Of a stretch of 64,000 bases of DNA, positions 1 through 8,994 are shown piece after piece. The stretch spans positions 1 through 64,000 of the forward strand of contig NZ_MKKA01000001.1 in NCBI RefSeq assembly GCF_001942405.1, written 5' to 3'. The stretch comes from Ornithinimicrobium sp. CNJ-824 (GTDB lineage Bacteria > Actinomycetota > Actinomycetes > Actinomycetales > Dermatophilaceae). The position numbers were made by a program, and so were the translations under genes. Positions within the stretch are counted from its first letter, which is position 1. Each line of letters starts with the position of its first letter. A model generated the notes under the pieces. The model was given only the letters and a program-made list of their open reading frames with translations, was not told the DNA's origin and did not search any database.

Positions 1-56
1 TCGGCCACCAGACCGTCCAGGTGGGGGTCGACCTTGATCTCGCTACGAGCAGTCAT
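1..56 (-). CDS. 5' end of an unidentified gene running off the window
   Basis: On the minus strand an ATG at 54-56 follows a good ribosome binding site (AAGGAG at about 65-70) and opens a frame of 18 codons to the window edge, beginning MTARSEIKVDPHLDGLVA. The fragment is too short to assign to a family. It lies downstream of the DevR-like regulator on the same strand, but a hairpin and about 125 bp separate them, so co-transcription is uncertain. Confidence 0.5.
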   Translation of the reverse strand, partial: MTARSEIKVDPHLDGLVA

Positions 57-153
57 GACAGCCAGCTCCTTCTCTTCATCGTGTGTACCGCTTGGCTACT
101 ACCCACCATGCCCACAACACGACCCCCCGTAGTAGAGGAACAGGTCCACACCT

Positions 154-180
154 GCCCAGGACCAAGGTCCCTCCCTGGGC
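154..180 (-). terminator. hairpin just after the DevR-like regulator gene
   Basis: Arms GCCCAGG (154-160) and CCTGGGC (174-180) pair, with a second nested pairing GGACC/GGTCC around a two-base loop. The hairpin begins two bases past the regulator's stop codon on the minus strand. No U-tract follows, which is common for actinobacterial terminators. It could also be a regulatory site for the gene at 1-56. Confidence 0.4.
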
Positions 181-182
181 GA

Positions 183-872
183 CTACTTGTCGAAGAGCTT
201 GGCGCCCAGCACGGCCGCCTGCGTGCGCCGTTCCAGCCCCAGCTTGGCCAGGACGTTGGTGACGTAGTTCTTCACCGTCTTCTCGGCCAGGAACATCGTC
301 GCGGCGATCTGCCGGTTGGTCATCCCCTCGGCGATCAGCTCCAGGATCCGCCGCTCCTGGTCGGTGAGCAGGGCGAGCTTGTCGGCCTGCGGGTCGCCGC
401 GACGCAGCCGGTCCATGACCTTGGTGACCAGGGAGGGGTCGATGAGGGACCGGCCCGAGGCGACGCTGCGGATCCCGTCGATGAGGTCGTTGCCGGCGAT
501 CTGCTTGAGGACGTAGCCGTCGGCGCCGGCCATGATCGCCGCGAAGAGCGCCTCGTCGTCGTCGTAGCTGGTGAGGATGAGCCCGCGGATGTCGGGGTTG
601 GCGGCCCGCACCTCCCGGCAGACCTCGATGCCTGAGCCGTCGGGCAGCCGGCCGTCGAGCACGGCCACGTCCGGGGCGAGCTCGACGATCTCCCGCGCCG
701 CGGCGACCGCCGACCCGGACTCCCCGACGATGAGCAGGTCGGGCTCGGCCGACAGCAGGCCGTGCAGGCCGCGCCGCACGAGCTCGTGGTCGTCGAGCAG
801 GTAGACGCGGATGCGGCGGTCGTCGGCGGGCCCGTCCGCACCGGCGTCGGCCGCTTCGTCGACGCTGTCCAT
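183..872 (-). CDS. NarL/FixJ-family response regulator, DevR/DosR-like
   Basis: The 229-residue protein has a receiver domain (about 21-140) with the acidic pair D27-D28, phospho-acceptor D73 and a conserved LTSYDD switch region, then a LuxR-type helix-turn-helix (about 165-225) with the pattern LTDQERRILELIAEGMTNRQ. The linker and the VLKQIAGNDL stretch resemble DevR/DosR, which in mycobacteria responds to hypoxia through a sensor kinase. No kinase gene lies beside it here. The ATG start has a strong AAGGAG site. It follows the polyprenyl synthase by 56 bp on the same strand, so it may be read as the tail of the nuo transcript. The target regulon cannot be judged from sequence. Confidence 0.85.
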   Translation of the reverse strand: MDSVDEAADAGADGPADDRRIRVYLLDDHELVRRGLHGLLSAEPDLLIVGESGSAVAAAREIVELAPDVAVLDGRLPDGSGIEVCREVRAANPDIRGLILTSYDDDEALFAAIMAGADGYVLKQIAGNDLIDGIRSVASGRSLIDPSLVTKVMDRLRRGDPQADKLALLTDQERRILELIAEGMTNRQIAATMFLAEKTVKNYVTNVLAKLGLERRTQAAVLGAKLFDK

Positions 873-928
873 CTCGGTGGCTCCTTCCGGGGCTCGGCGC
901 CACCCTGGGTGCAGGGGGCGGACGTCGG

Positions 929-1975
929 TCAGACGGAGCGTTCGGCCACGCCGTCCACCAACGACCGTAGCGCCTCGACGGCGGGGCCGTCGCCCACCTC
1001 GTCGAGCAGCGCCCGGGCCTCGTCGGCGAGCCGGCTGGTGTGCCGCCGGGCCTGGTCCATCGCCGGGTGCGCCCGGAGGAGACGCAGCGCCTCCTCCAGC
1101 TCGTCCGGACCCTCGACGGGACGCCTCGTCAGCTCGACCAGCCGCGCGTCGGCCGGGTCGGTGGAGGTGCGCGCGTAGAGCACCGGCAGCGTGGCCTTGC
1201 CCTCCCGCAGGTCGGCCCCCGCCGGCTTGCCCGAGGTGTCGGAGGAGACGTCGAGCAGGTCGTCGGCGAGCTGGAAGACGACCCCGAGCTTCTCGCCGAA
1301 GGCGGTCAGCGCCCGCACGGTCGCCTCGTCGCACCCCCCGAACATCGCGCCGTAGCGCGCGGCGGTGGCGATGAGCGCGCCGGTCTTGTCCGCGAGGATC
1401 TGCAGGTATGCCGCCACCGCGCCGTCGTCGTCGGCGTCCCCGGCGAGGACCGCCGCCTCGGCGCCCAGGGCGGCCTGCCGGTCGTCCCGGATCTGCCCCG
1501 CGCACAGCCGCACGAAGGTGTCGGCCTGGATCCGGACGGCCTCGGCGCCCAGCCCGGCGACCACGCTGGAGGCGGTGCCGAAGAGCAGGTCGCCGACGAG
1601 GATCGCGGTGGAGTTGCCGTACCGGGCGTTGGCGCTGGTGACCCCGCGGCGCAGGTCCGCCTCGTCCATGACGTCGTCGTGGTAGAGCGAGGCCAGGTGG
1701 GTCAGCTCGACGCCGACGGCGGCGTCGACCACCTGCTCGTTCCAGCCGCCCCCGACCTCGCTGGCCAGGACGGTGAGCAGGGGACGGAAGCGTTTGCCGC
1801 CGGCGGCGGCCAGGTGGCCCGAGGCCTCGGCGATGAACGGGTCCTCGTGGTCGACCACCTCGGCGAGCCGGGCGGCGACCGCCTCCATCGCGTCGACGAC
1901 CCGCGCCTGGAGCGCCTCGTCGATCCCCGGGATGGTGGGGACGGCGGGCGCTCCGGCGCTGGCGCCGACCGTCAC
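929..1975 (-). CDS. trans polyprenyl diphosphate synthase (menaquinone side chain)
   Basis: The 348-residue protein carries the family landmarks: a GGKRFRP substrate-binding motif near residue 59, the first aspartate-rich motif DDVMD at 100-104 and the second, DDLLD, near residue 235. These bind the magnesium-pyrophosphate of allylic substrates during chain elongation with isopentenyl diphosphate. The GTG start overlaps the nuoN stop (GTGA), so it is translationally coupled to the complex I operon. Chain length cannot be fixed from sequence; hepta- to nona-prenyl products are typical in actinobacteria. Other men genes at 22-30 kb support a role in menaquinone tail synthesis. The family includes grcC/hepB; the exact symbol is uncertain. 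Confidence 0.9.
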   Translation of the reverse strand: MTVGASAGAPAVPTIPGIDEALQARVVDAMEAVAARLAEVVDHEDPFIAEASGHLAAAGGKRFRPLLTVLASEVGGGWNEQVVDAAVGVELTHLASLYHDDVMDEADLRRGVTSANARYGNSTAILVGDLLFGTASSVVAGLGAEAVRIQADTFVRLCAGQIRDDRQAALGAEAAVLAGDADDDGAVAAYLQILADKTGALIATAARYGAMFGGCDEATVRALTAFGEKLGVVFQLADDLLDVSSDTSGKPAGADLREGKATLPVLYARTSTDPADARLVELTRRPVEGPDELEEALRLLRAHPAMDQARRHTSRLADEARALLDEVGDGPAVEALRSLVDGVAERSV

Positions 1976-3513
1976 CGCAGGAAGGTGGCGGTGCTCTGCG
2001 CCAGGTCGAGCAGCGGGGACGGCATGACGCCCAGACCCAGCGTGACCACCAGACCCGCCACGATGGCGGTCGTGGTCAGCAGGGACGGGTTCACCACGGT
2101 GGTGTCGCCGGCGTCCTCGTCGCCGAGCCACATGACCACCACCAGCTTGAAGTAGATGTAGGCGGTGACCGCGCTGGCCAGGACGCCGACCACGGCGAGC
2201 CACGCCCAGCCCTGGCTGACCGCGGCCGAGAAGACCGCGAACTTGCCGGTGAAGCCGGACGTCAGCGGGATGCCGGTGAAGGCCAGCATGAGGAAGGTGA
2301 AGGCTGCCGCCAGCCACGGGGCGCGCCGCCCCAGCCCGGCCCACTGACCGACCTGGCTGGCCTCGGTGCCGGCGGAGCGGACCAGGGCCACGATGGCGAA
2401 GGCGGGGATGGTCATGAAGCCGTAGGTGGCCAGGTAGAAGATCGTGCTGGAGATGCCGGCCTGGTCCATCGAGATCAGTCCCACGAGGATGAAGCCGGCG
2501 TGCGCGACCGAGGAGTAGGCCAGGATCCGCTTGACGTCGGTCTGGACGATCGCCATCAGCGCACCGACCACCATGGACAGGGTGGCCACGGCGGCGATGA
2601 TCGGCTGCCACTCCGCGCGGACGCCCTCGACGGCCACGTAGAAGACCCGCAGCATGGCCCCGAACGCGGCGACCTTGGTGCAGGCGGCCATGAAGCCGGT
2701 GACCGGGGTCGGGGCGCCCTGGTAGACGTCGGGGGTCCAGGCGTGGAAGGGCACGGCGCCGACCTTGAACAGCAGGCCGACCGCCACCAGCAGGACGCCG
2801 GGGACGAGGAGGCCGTCCATGCCCACGTTGCTGGAGATCGCCAGGGCGATCTGGTCGAAGCGCATCGAGCCGGCGTAGCCGTAGAGCAGGACGGCGCCGA
2901 AGAGGTAGAACGCCGAGCTGAAGGAGCCCAGCAGGAAGTACTTCAGCGAGGCCTCCTGGGACAGCAGGCGACGCCTGCGGGCCAGCCCCACGAGGATGTA
3001 GAGCGGCAGCGAGAGCACCTCGAGCGCGATGAACAGCAGCAGGAGGTCGTTCGCCGCGACGAACAGCATCATCCCGCCGACCGACATCAGCGTCAGCGGG
3101 AAGACCTCGGTGGTGGTGGCCCCGCGCCGGGTCGCGTCGGACTCCTCCGGGGACCCCGGCACGAGCGCGCCGGCCTGGGTGAAGGTGTCCGCCTGGGCAC
3201 CGCCCAGCCGCTCGGCCATGACCATCAGGCCCAGCAGCGCCAGCACGAGGACCAGGCCCTGCAGCAGCAGGGCGGGGCCGTCCAGCACCAGCACCGCGGC
3301 CCCGGTCCGGCCCTGCCGGTCCGGGCCCAGCACGACGAGGGCGACGAAGGCCAGCACGAGGGTGGCCACGGACAGGGGCACCTGCACCGCATACCTGCTG
3401 GCCCGGCCCGCGAAGCCCTCCACGAGGACGCCGACCAGACCGCCGACGAAGACGATGATCAGCGGAAGCAGGGCGATCCAGTCGATGTCGGGCGCGACGA
3501 AGACGTCGGTCAT
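1972..3513 (-). CDS. nuoN: NADH-quinone oxidoreductase subunit N
   Basis: A 513-residue, almost wholly hydrophobic protein with about 14 membrane segments. It belongs to the antiporter-like (Mrp/proton-pumping) family and carries the conserved stretch SLKYFLLGSFSSAFYLFG and a KVGAVPFHAWTPDVY segment typical of NuoN. It is the third large proton-channel subunit of the complex I membrane arm. Its ATG overlaps the nuoM stop (ATGA) and its own stop overlaps the polyprenyl synthase start, so it is coupled on both sides. It is the last nuo gene in the usual A-to-N order. No frame breaks were seen. Confidence 0.97.
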   Translation of the reverse strand: MTDVFVAPDIDWIALLPLIIVFVGGLVGVLVEGFAGRASRYAVQVPLSVATLVLAFVALVVLGPDRQGRTGAAVLVLDGPALLLQGLVLVLALLGLMVMAERLGGAQADTFTQAGALVPGSPEESDATRRGATTTEVFPLTLMSVGGMMLFVAANDLLLLFIALEVLSLPLYILVGLARRRRLLSQEASLKYFLLGSFSSAFYLFGAVLLYGYAGSMRFDQIALAISSNVGMDGLLVPGVLLVAVGLLFKVGAVPFHAWTPDVYQGAPTPVTGFMAACTKVAAFGAMLRVFYVAVEGVRAEWQPIIAAVATLSMVVGALMAIVQTDVKRILAYSSVAHAGFILVGLISMDQAGISSTIFYLATYGFMTIPAFAIVALVRSAGTEASQVGQWAGLGRRAPWLAAAFTFLMLAFTGIPLTSGFTGKFAVFSAAVSQGWAWLAVVGVLASAVTAYIYFKLVVVMWLGDEDAGDTTVVNPSLLTTTAIVAGLVVTLGLGVMPSPLLDLAQSTATFLR

Positions 3514-5042
3514 CAGCGGCCACTCCCCTCAGCGTTAGCAGTGTCGACGGCCGGCTCGGGCTCGCTCGCGCCCGCGTGCTGGAGCGTCTGCTCCACGGCG
3601 GGCTCGAGGACGTCGAGGACCGGCTGGGGGAAGAACCCCAGGATGAGGAACGCGGCGATGATCGGGGCGACGACGAACTTCTCGCGTCCGGTCATGTCCG
3701 GCACGTCGGCCAGCTGCGGCCGGGGGCCGGTGGCCAGCTTCTGGTACATGACCAGGATGTAGACCGCCGCCAGGATGACGCCCAGGGCCGCGAGGAAGCC
3801 GAGCCACGGGTGCCGCTGGAACAGCCCGATGATGACCATGAACTCGCTGACGAAGGAGTTCAGGCCGGGCAGGGCCAGCCCGGAGAGGCCGGCGACCAGG
3901 AGCGAGCCGGCGATGAGCGGGGTGACCCGCTGCCAGCCGCCGAAGTCGCGCAGGTCCCGCGAGCCGCGGCGCACGATGAGCATCCCGGCCACGAGGAACA
4001 GGCCTGCCGTCGTGAAGCCGTGGTTGACCATGTAGAGCGTGGCCCCGGCGCCGCCGACGGTGGTGAAGGCGAAGATGCCCAGCACGATGAAGCCGAAGTG
4101 GCTCACCGAGGTGTAGGCGATGAGGCGCAGGATGTCGTTGGACCCGATGGCCAGGAAGGCACCGACGAACATCGAGACCAGCGCCAGCGCCAGGATGACC
4201 GGCGTGGCCCACTGGGTCGCCTCCGGGAACATCGTCACGACGAACCGGATCATGCCGTAGGTGCCGACCTTGTCGAGCACGCCGACCAGCAGCACCGAGG
4301 TGGCGGGGCGGGCCTGCTCGGCCGCCAGCGGCAGCCAGGTGTGCACCGGCCACATCGGCGCCTTGATCGCGAAGGCGATGAAGAAGCCGACGAACAGCCA
4401 GCGGCCCGCGGCCACGGACAGGTCCAGCCCGGTGAGGTTGGTGACGAGGAAGCCCTCGGGCCCGCGGGGGCCGGCGAGGTAGACGCCGATCACCGCGACG
4501 AGCATGACCAGTCCGCCCACGAGGGAGTAGAGCAGGAAGGTCGTGGCGGCCTGCCACCGGCGGGCCCCGCCGAAGACCCCGATGAGGAAGAACACCGGGA
4601 TGAGCATGGCCTCGAAGAAGACGTAGAAGAGGAAAACGTCGACCGCCGCGAAGACGCCGACCATCATCGACGCCAGCGCGAGCATGAGGGCGAAGTAGGT
4701 GTGCTGGCGACGGTCGACCGCGGGGACGTCGTCCCACGCGGCGACGATGCAGATCGGCACCAGCACCAGCCCCAGGAGGATCATCGTCAGCGAGATGCCG
4801 TCGATGCCCAGGGCGTAGGAGACGCCGAACTGCGGGATCCACGAGTAGGTCTCGGTCAGCTGGAACGGCTCGTCGGAGCCGGTGCGGAACTGCGTGGTCA
4901 TCGCCACGCCGACCGCCAGGGTCAGCAGCGAGAAGCCGAGCGCGACCGGGCGCACCGCGGTGCTGGCCCGGGGAAGCAGGGCCACCACGAGCGCGCCGAG
5001 CAGCGGCAGCACCAGCAGGGTGGTCAACCAGGGAAAGTTCAT
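3513..5042 (-). CDS. nuoM: NADH-quinone oxidoreductase subunit M
   Basis: The 509-residue membrane protein has about 14 transmembrane segments and NuoM hallmarks: YFALMLALASMMVGVF, an FFEAMLIPVFFLIG stretch containing the conserved glutamate, and the FAIKAPMWPVHTWLP segment. It forms one of the proton channels of the complex I membrane domain. The ATG overlaps the nuoL stop, and its stop overlaps the nuoN start. The C-terminal tail is acidic and alanine-rich, beyond the last helix. The frame is open upstream through nuoL in another phase, but conservation begins at MNFPWLTTLL, which fixes this start. Confidence 0.97.
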   Translation of the reverse strand: MNFPWLTTLLVLPLLGALVVALLPRASTAVRPVALGFSLLTLAVGVAMTTQFRTGSDEPFQLTETYSWIPQFGVSYALGIDGISLTMILLGLVLVPICIVAAWDDVPAVDRRQHTYFALMLALASMMVGVFAAVDVFLFYVFFEAMLIPVFFLIGVFGGARRWQAATTFLLYSLVGGLVMLVAVIGVYLAGPRGPEGFLVTNLTGLDLSVAAGRWLFVGFFIAFAIKAPMWPVHTWLPLAAEQARPATSVLLVGVLDKVGTYGMIRFVVTMFPEATQWATPVILALALVSMFVGAFLAIGSNDILRLIAYTSVSHFGFIVLGIFAFTTVGGAGATLYMVNHGFTTAGLFLVAGMLIVRRGSRDLRDFGGWQRVTPLIAGSLLVAGLSGLALPGLNSFVSEFMVIIGLFQRHPWLGFLAALGVILAAVYILVMYQKLATGPRPQLADVPDMTGREKFVVAPIIAAFLILGFFPQPVLDVLEPAVEQTLQHAGASEPEPAVDTANAEGSGR

Positions 5043-7015
5043 CACTGCATCACCCACACTGCACCGAGGATGGCGACGACGCCGATCAGCATCGTCAGGG
5101 CATAGGAGCGGACGAACCCGTTCTGGGCCTTCCGCAGGTACGAGGCCAGGCCCGTCAGGCCGGCGGTGGTGCCGCCGGTGAGACCGGCCTGGACCAGGTC
5201 GCGGTCGGTCTCGACGGCCGTCCTCGCCAGCGTCCGGGTGGGGCCGACGAAGAAGGTGTCGTTGACGTCGTCCTGGTAGAGGTCCCGGCGGGCCGCGCGC
5301 GTCAGCGCCGACCCGTGCGGGGCCTCCTGCGGGACGTCGCCGGCGGCGTACATCTTCCACGCCAGCCCGGCGCCGAGGAGCATGAGGACGAAGACCGAGA
5401 CCTGGATCGCCAGGAGCGGGATCAGCGGCTCGCCGTGCTCGGCGGTGCCGAACACCGGGTCGAGCCAGCCGGTGAGGATGCCGGTCGGGTAGAGCACGGC
5501 ACCCAGCACGAGCGAGCCGAGGGCGAGCACCATCATCGGCACCGTCATCGTCAGCGGCGACTCGTGCGGGTGCACGTCGTCGGTCCAGCGGGCCTTGCCG
5601 TGGAAGGTCATGAAGAACAGCCGCGACATGTAGAACGCGGTGATCCCGGCGCCCAGGAGCGCGACGAGGCCGAAGACCCAGCCCTGCCAGCCCGGGGCGG
5701 TGAACGCCGACTCGATGATGTGGTCCTTGGAGAACCACCCGGCGGTGAACGGGAAGCCGATGATGGCCAGCCAGCCGGCGGCGAAGGTGAGCCAGGTGAT
5801 CTTCACCTTCGTGGACAGCGCCCCGAAGCGCCGCATGTCGACCTGGTCGCCCATCGCGTGCATGACCGAGCCGGCGCCCAGGAACATCCCGGCCTTGAAG
5901 AAGCCGTGGGTGAGCAGGTGGAAGATCGCGTAGACGTAGCCGATCGGGCCCAGGCCCACGGCCAGCATCATGTAGCCGATCTGGGACATCGTCGAGGCGG
6001 CCAGCGCCTTCTTGATGTCGTCCTTGGCCGAGCCGACGATCGCGCCGTAGAGCAGGGTGATCGCGCCGACGACGGCGACCACGAGGCGGGCGTCGGGGGT
6101 CAGGTCGTAGATGGCCTGGGACCGGGCCACGAGGTAGACGCCGGCGGTGACCATGGTCGCGGCGTGGATGAGGGCCGACACCGGCGTCGGGCCGGCCATC
6201 GCGTCGCCCAGCCAGCTCTGCAGGGGGAACTGGGCCGACTTGCCGGTCGCGGCGAGCAGCAGGGCCAGCCCGATGAGCGTCAGCACGGTGCCGCTCGCGC
6301 CGGAGGCGTTGGCGTGCACGGTGGCGAAGTCCAGGGCGCCGAAGGTGGCCAGCATCAGGGCCATCGCGGTGATCAGCCCCAAGTCGCCGACCCGGTTGAC
6401 GATGAAGGCCTTGTTGGCCGCCGAGGCGAAGGCGGGGTTGTGGTTCCAGAACCCGATGAGCAGGTACGAGGCCAGCCCGACACCCTCCCAGCCGACGAAG
6501 AGCAGCATGTAGGAGTCGGCCAGGACGAGCAGCAGCATCGCCGCCACGAACAGGTTGAGGTAGGCGAAGAACCGCCGCTTGTCCGGGTCGTGCTCCATGT
6601 ACCCAAGGGAGTACACGTGGATGAGCGAGCCCACGAACGTGATGAGCATGACGAACGCCATCGACAGCGGGTCCATGAGCAGGCCGGCCGTCAGGGAGAA
6701 GGAGCCGGCGGCCACCCACTCCCACATCGGCAGCTGCAGCGCCCGGTCCTCCGGGGCCAGGCCCAGCATCTGGACGATGACGAGGACGCCGACGACGAAG
6801 GCCGACCAGGACAGCACGGTGGCCAGCAGCGGCCCCCACCGGTCGGTCGCGCGGCCGCCCAGCAGCAGCACCGCGGCACCGAGCAGGGGCAGCGCGACCA
6901 TCAACCAGCCCACGGCCGCCACGCCGCCGTCGACGACGGCGTAGCTCCCGGAGTTGGTGCCGATGTCGGCGGCCGCAGGGGCGACGCTGAGCAGCGTCGA
7001 TTCGAGCAAGGACAC
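5042..7015 (-). CDS. nuoL: NADH-quinone oxidoreductase subunit L
   Basis: The 657-residue protein is the largest antiporter-like subunit of complex I, with about 16 membrane helices and the long lateral amphipathic helix region near the C-terminus expected for NuoL. Clear family motifs are VGWEGVGLASYLLIGFW, GKSAQFPLQSWLGDAMAGPTP and SALIHAATMVTAGVYL. The start is GTG with AAGGAG about nine bases upstream. It sits 13 bp after nuoK, the only junction in the later half of the operon without an overlap, so this gene has its own ribosome binding site. The sequence is intact. Confidence 0.97.
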   Translation of the reverse strand: MSLLESTLLSVAPAAADIGTNSGSYAVVDGGVAAVGWLMVALPLLGAAVLLLGGRATDRWGPLLATVLSWSAFVVGVLVIVQMLGLAPEDRALQLPMWEWVAAGSFSLTAGLLMDPLSMAFVMLITFVGSLIHVYSLGYMEHDPDKRRFFAYLNLFVAAMLLLVLADSYMLLFVGWEGVGLASYLLIGFWNHNPAFASAANKAFIVNRVGDLGLITAMALMLATFGALDFATVHANASGASGTVLTLIGLALLLAATGKSAQFPLQSWLGDAMAGPTPVSALIHAATMVTAGVYLVARSQAIYDLTPDARLVVAVVGAITLLYGAIVGSAKDDIKKALAASTMSQIGYMMLAVGLGPIGYVYAIFHLLTHGFFKAGMFLGAGSVMHAMGDQVDMRRFGALSTKVKITWLTFAAGWLAIIGFPFTAGWFSKDHIIESAFTAPGWQGWVFGLVALLGAGITAFYMSRLFFMTFHGKARWTDDVHPHESPLTMTVPMMVLALGSLVLGAVLYPTGILTGWLDPVFGTAEHGEPLIPLLAIQVSVFVLMLLGAGLAWKMYAAGDVPQEAPHGSALTRAARRDLYQDDVNDTFFVGPTRTLARTAVETDRDLVQAGLTGGTTAGLTGLASYLRKAQNGFVRSYALTMLIGVVAILGAVWVMQ

Positions 7016-7028
7016 GTCAGCTCGCTCC

Positions 7029-7328
7029 TTACAGCTTCAAGAGGTTGGCGTCGTCGACCGAGGCCGACCGGCGCGCACGGAAGATGGCCATGATGATCGC
7101 CAGCCCGACGACGACCTCCGCGGCGGCCACGACCATGACGAACAGGGCGTAGACCTGTCCCTCCAGCGTGCCGTGCATGCGCGAGAAGGTCACCAGCGCC
7201 AGGTTGCAGGCGTTGAGCATGAGCTCGATGCCCATGAAGACGATGATCGTGTTCCGCCGGATCAGCACCGTGACGGCACCGAGCGTGAACAGCACCACCG
7301 ACAGGTAGATGTAGGCCTCGAGCCCCAT
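7029..7328 (-). CDS. nuoK: NADH-quinone oxidoreductase subunit K
   Basis: A 99-residue protein with three transmembrane helices. The central helix carries the conserved glutamate region [16 protein letters not shown], which in complex I relays protons along the membrane arm. A second conserved glutamate lies in the [11 protein letters not shown] segment. The length matches the usual 99-105 residues. Its ATG overlaps the nuoJ stop. It sits between nuoJ and nuoL in canonical order. Confidence 0.96.
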   Translation of the reverse strand: MGLEAYIYLSVVLFTLGAVTVLIRRNTIIVFMGIELMLNACNLALVTFSRMHGTLEGQVYALFVMVVAAAEVVVGLAIIMAIFRARRSASVDDANLLKL

Positions 7329-8269
7329 CAGCGCTCACCCTCCCCGGTCTGGGTCCCTGCGTCGGTCGTCACCGCGGTCCCGGAGTCGTGGACGCGGGCT
7401 CCCGCGGCCACCTCGCCGGTCGCGGTCTGGGTGGGCTCGGCCGCACCCTGGTGACCGGCGTCGGCGGCGGGCGTGTCGTCGACGAGCTCCGGCTCGTGCT
7501 CGAGCGAGGTCTCCCGCGGGTCCTGCAGCCGGTAGGCGGACGGCGAGCCGACCTGGCCGCGGGCCACCAGCACCCGCGGGACCGACTCCTCCACGGGTCG
7601 GCCGTCCGGCGCCAGCGCCGGGGTGTCGGCCGCGTTGTGCCGGGCGTAGACGCCCGGGTTCGGCTTGCCCGCGAGCCACCGGCCCGAGCGCATCTTGGCC
7701 TCGCTCCACTCGCGCTGGGTGCGGCGCGGGGTCAGCCGCTCCCGGTGCGCCAGCACCATGGCCCCCATGACCGCGATGACGAGCAGGGCGCCGAGCACCT
7801 CGAAGGAGAGCACCTGCCGCTCGAAGATCTCCCGCGCCAGCGCGGTGACCGGTCCCTCGGCCTGGACCTGGGACAGGCCCACGCCCTGGGGCCAGGCCAC
7901 CCTGCTGAGGCCGAAGACGGCCACGGCCGCGAACAGACCACCGAGCAGGAAGGCCCAGAACCGCTGGCCGGGCAGGGTCTCCACCCGCGAGTCGGACGCG
8001 TCCACGCCGATCGTCATGACGACGAAGAGGAAGAGCATCATCACCGCGCCGGAGTAGACGAAGATCTGGATGATCCCCACGAACTCCGCGTCCTGGACGA
8101 TGTAGAGGATCCCCAGGCCGACCATGGTCATCGCCATGGCCATGGCGGCGTGCACCGCCTTGCGGGAGAAGAGCAGGCCCAGGGCCCCCAGGACCGTGAC
8201 GGCCGCCAGCAGCCAGAAGACGACGCTCTCACCCCCGCCCAGGACCTCGGCGCCGGGGGTGGGGGTCAT
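7328..8269 (-). CDS. nuoJ: NADH-quinone oxidoreductase subunit J with long C-terminal tail
   Basis: The first 175 or so residues hold five membrane segments and the typical NuoJ stretch [23 protein letters not shown]. The protein then continues for about 135 hydrophilic residues rich in Ala, Glu, Thr and Gly with no recognisable domain, giving 313 residues against roughly 165-200 in proteobacteria. Longer NuoJ tails are common in actinobacteria. The start ATG overlaps the nuoI stop (ATGA). The tail probably faces the cytoplasm, but its role is unknown. Confidence 0.95.
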   Translation of the reverse strand: MTPTPGAEVLGGGESVVFWLLAAVTVLGALGLLFSRKAVHAAMAMAMTMVGLGILYIVQDAEFVGIIQIFVYSGAVMMLFLFVVMTIGVDASDSRVETLPGQRFWAFLLGGLFAAVAVFGLSRVAWPQGVGLSQVQAEGPVTALAREIFERQVLSFEVLGALLVIAVMGAMVLAHRERLTPRRTQREWSEAKMRSGRWLAGKPNPGVYARHNAADTPALAPDGRPVEESVPRVLVARGQVGSPSAYRLQDPRETSLEHEPELVDDTPAADAGHQGAAEPTQTATGEVAAGARVHDSGTAVTTDAGTQTGEGER

Positions 8270-8994
8270 CGGGGGACCTCCTCGTGGTTCGGGTCGCCCT
8301 CGGCGTGCTCGGCCTGGGCCTCGCGCGCGGCGACGTGGTCCTTCTGCGCCTGGGTCGGCCCGGTGACGTGGCCGCGGTAGTAGTCCCGCTCCTCCATGCC
8401 CTCGGCCATCGGGAAGGGCGGCGTGAGCATGTCGGAGCGCAGCGGGGCGAGCAGCTGGTGCTTCTCGTAGATCAACGGCCGGCGGCTGTCGTCGGCCAGC
8501 TCGTACTCGTTGGTCATCGTCAGCGCCCGGGTGGGGCAGGCCTCGATGCACAGCCCGCAGAAGATGCAGCGCAGGTAGTTGATCTGGTAGACGCGGCCGT
8601 AGCGCTCGCCGGGCGAGAACCGGGCGCCCTCGATGTTGTCGGCGCCCTCGACGTAGATCGCGTCGGCGGGGCAGGCCCAGGCGCACAGCTCGCAGCCCAC
8701 GCACTTCTCCAGCCCGTCCGGGTGCCGGTTGAGCTGGTGGCGCCCGTGGAAGCGCTTGGCCGTCGGCCGCTTCTCCTCGGGGTACTCCTGGGTGGGGACC
8801 TTGCGGAACTGCTGGGCGAAGGTCACCCCGAAGCCGGCGACCGGGGCGAAGAGCTGGCCGAGCAGCCCGGGCTCTTCCTTGCCGCCGGTAGGGTCGCTGG
8901 CGCCGTCCTGGCGGGCCGGAGCTTCCGCGCGGGGACGGCGGGTCGGGGAGGCCTCCTCCGGCCCGCTGGTGGTCGGATCGGTCGGGTCAGCCAC
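8266..8994 (-). CDS. nuoI: NADH-quinone oxidoreductase subunit I (2x[4Fe-4S])
   Basis: Two ferredoxin-type cluster motifs are present: [12 protein letters not shown] followed by a remote cysteine-proline, and [12 protein letters not shown]. They ligate clusters N6a and N6b, which pass electrons from the NuoG arm toward NuoB. The core also has the family motif [13 protein letters not shown]. About 60 residues of Pro/Glu/Ala-rich sequence precede the core, and a charged tail follows, giving 242 residues. The GTG start overlaps the end of nuoH by 8 bp. Confidence 0.96.
   Translation of the reverse strand: MADPTDPTTSGPEEASPTRRPRAEAPARQDGASDPTGGKEEPGLLGQLFAPVAGFGVTFAQQFRKVPTQEYPEEKRPTAKRFHGRHQLNRHPDGLEKCVGCELCAWACPADAIYVEGADNIEGARFSPGERYGRVYQINYLRCIFCGLCIEACPTRALTMTNEYELADDSRRPLIYEKHQLLAPLRSDMLTPPFPMAEGMEERDYYRGHVTGPTQAQKDHVAAREAQAEHAEGDPNHEEVPR

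Noticed and set aside
183-1505. Regulator gene extended upstream into a 440-residue protein
   Set aside because: The extra residues are an Arg-rich antisense-like stretch; the ATG at 872 has a strong ribosome site and begins the conserved domain.
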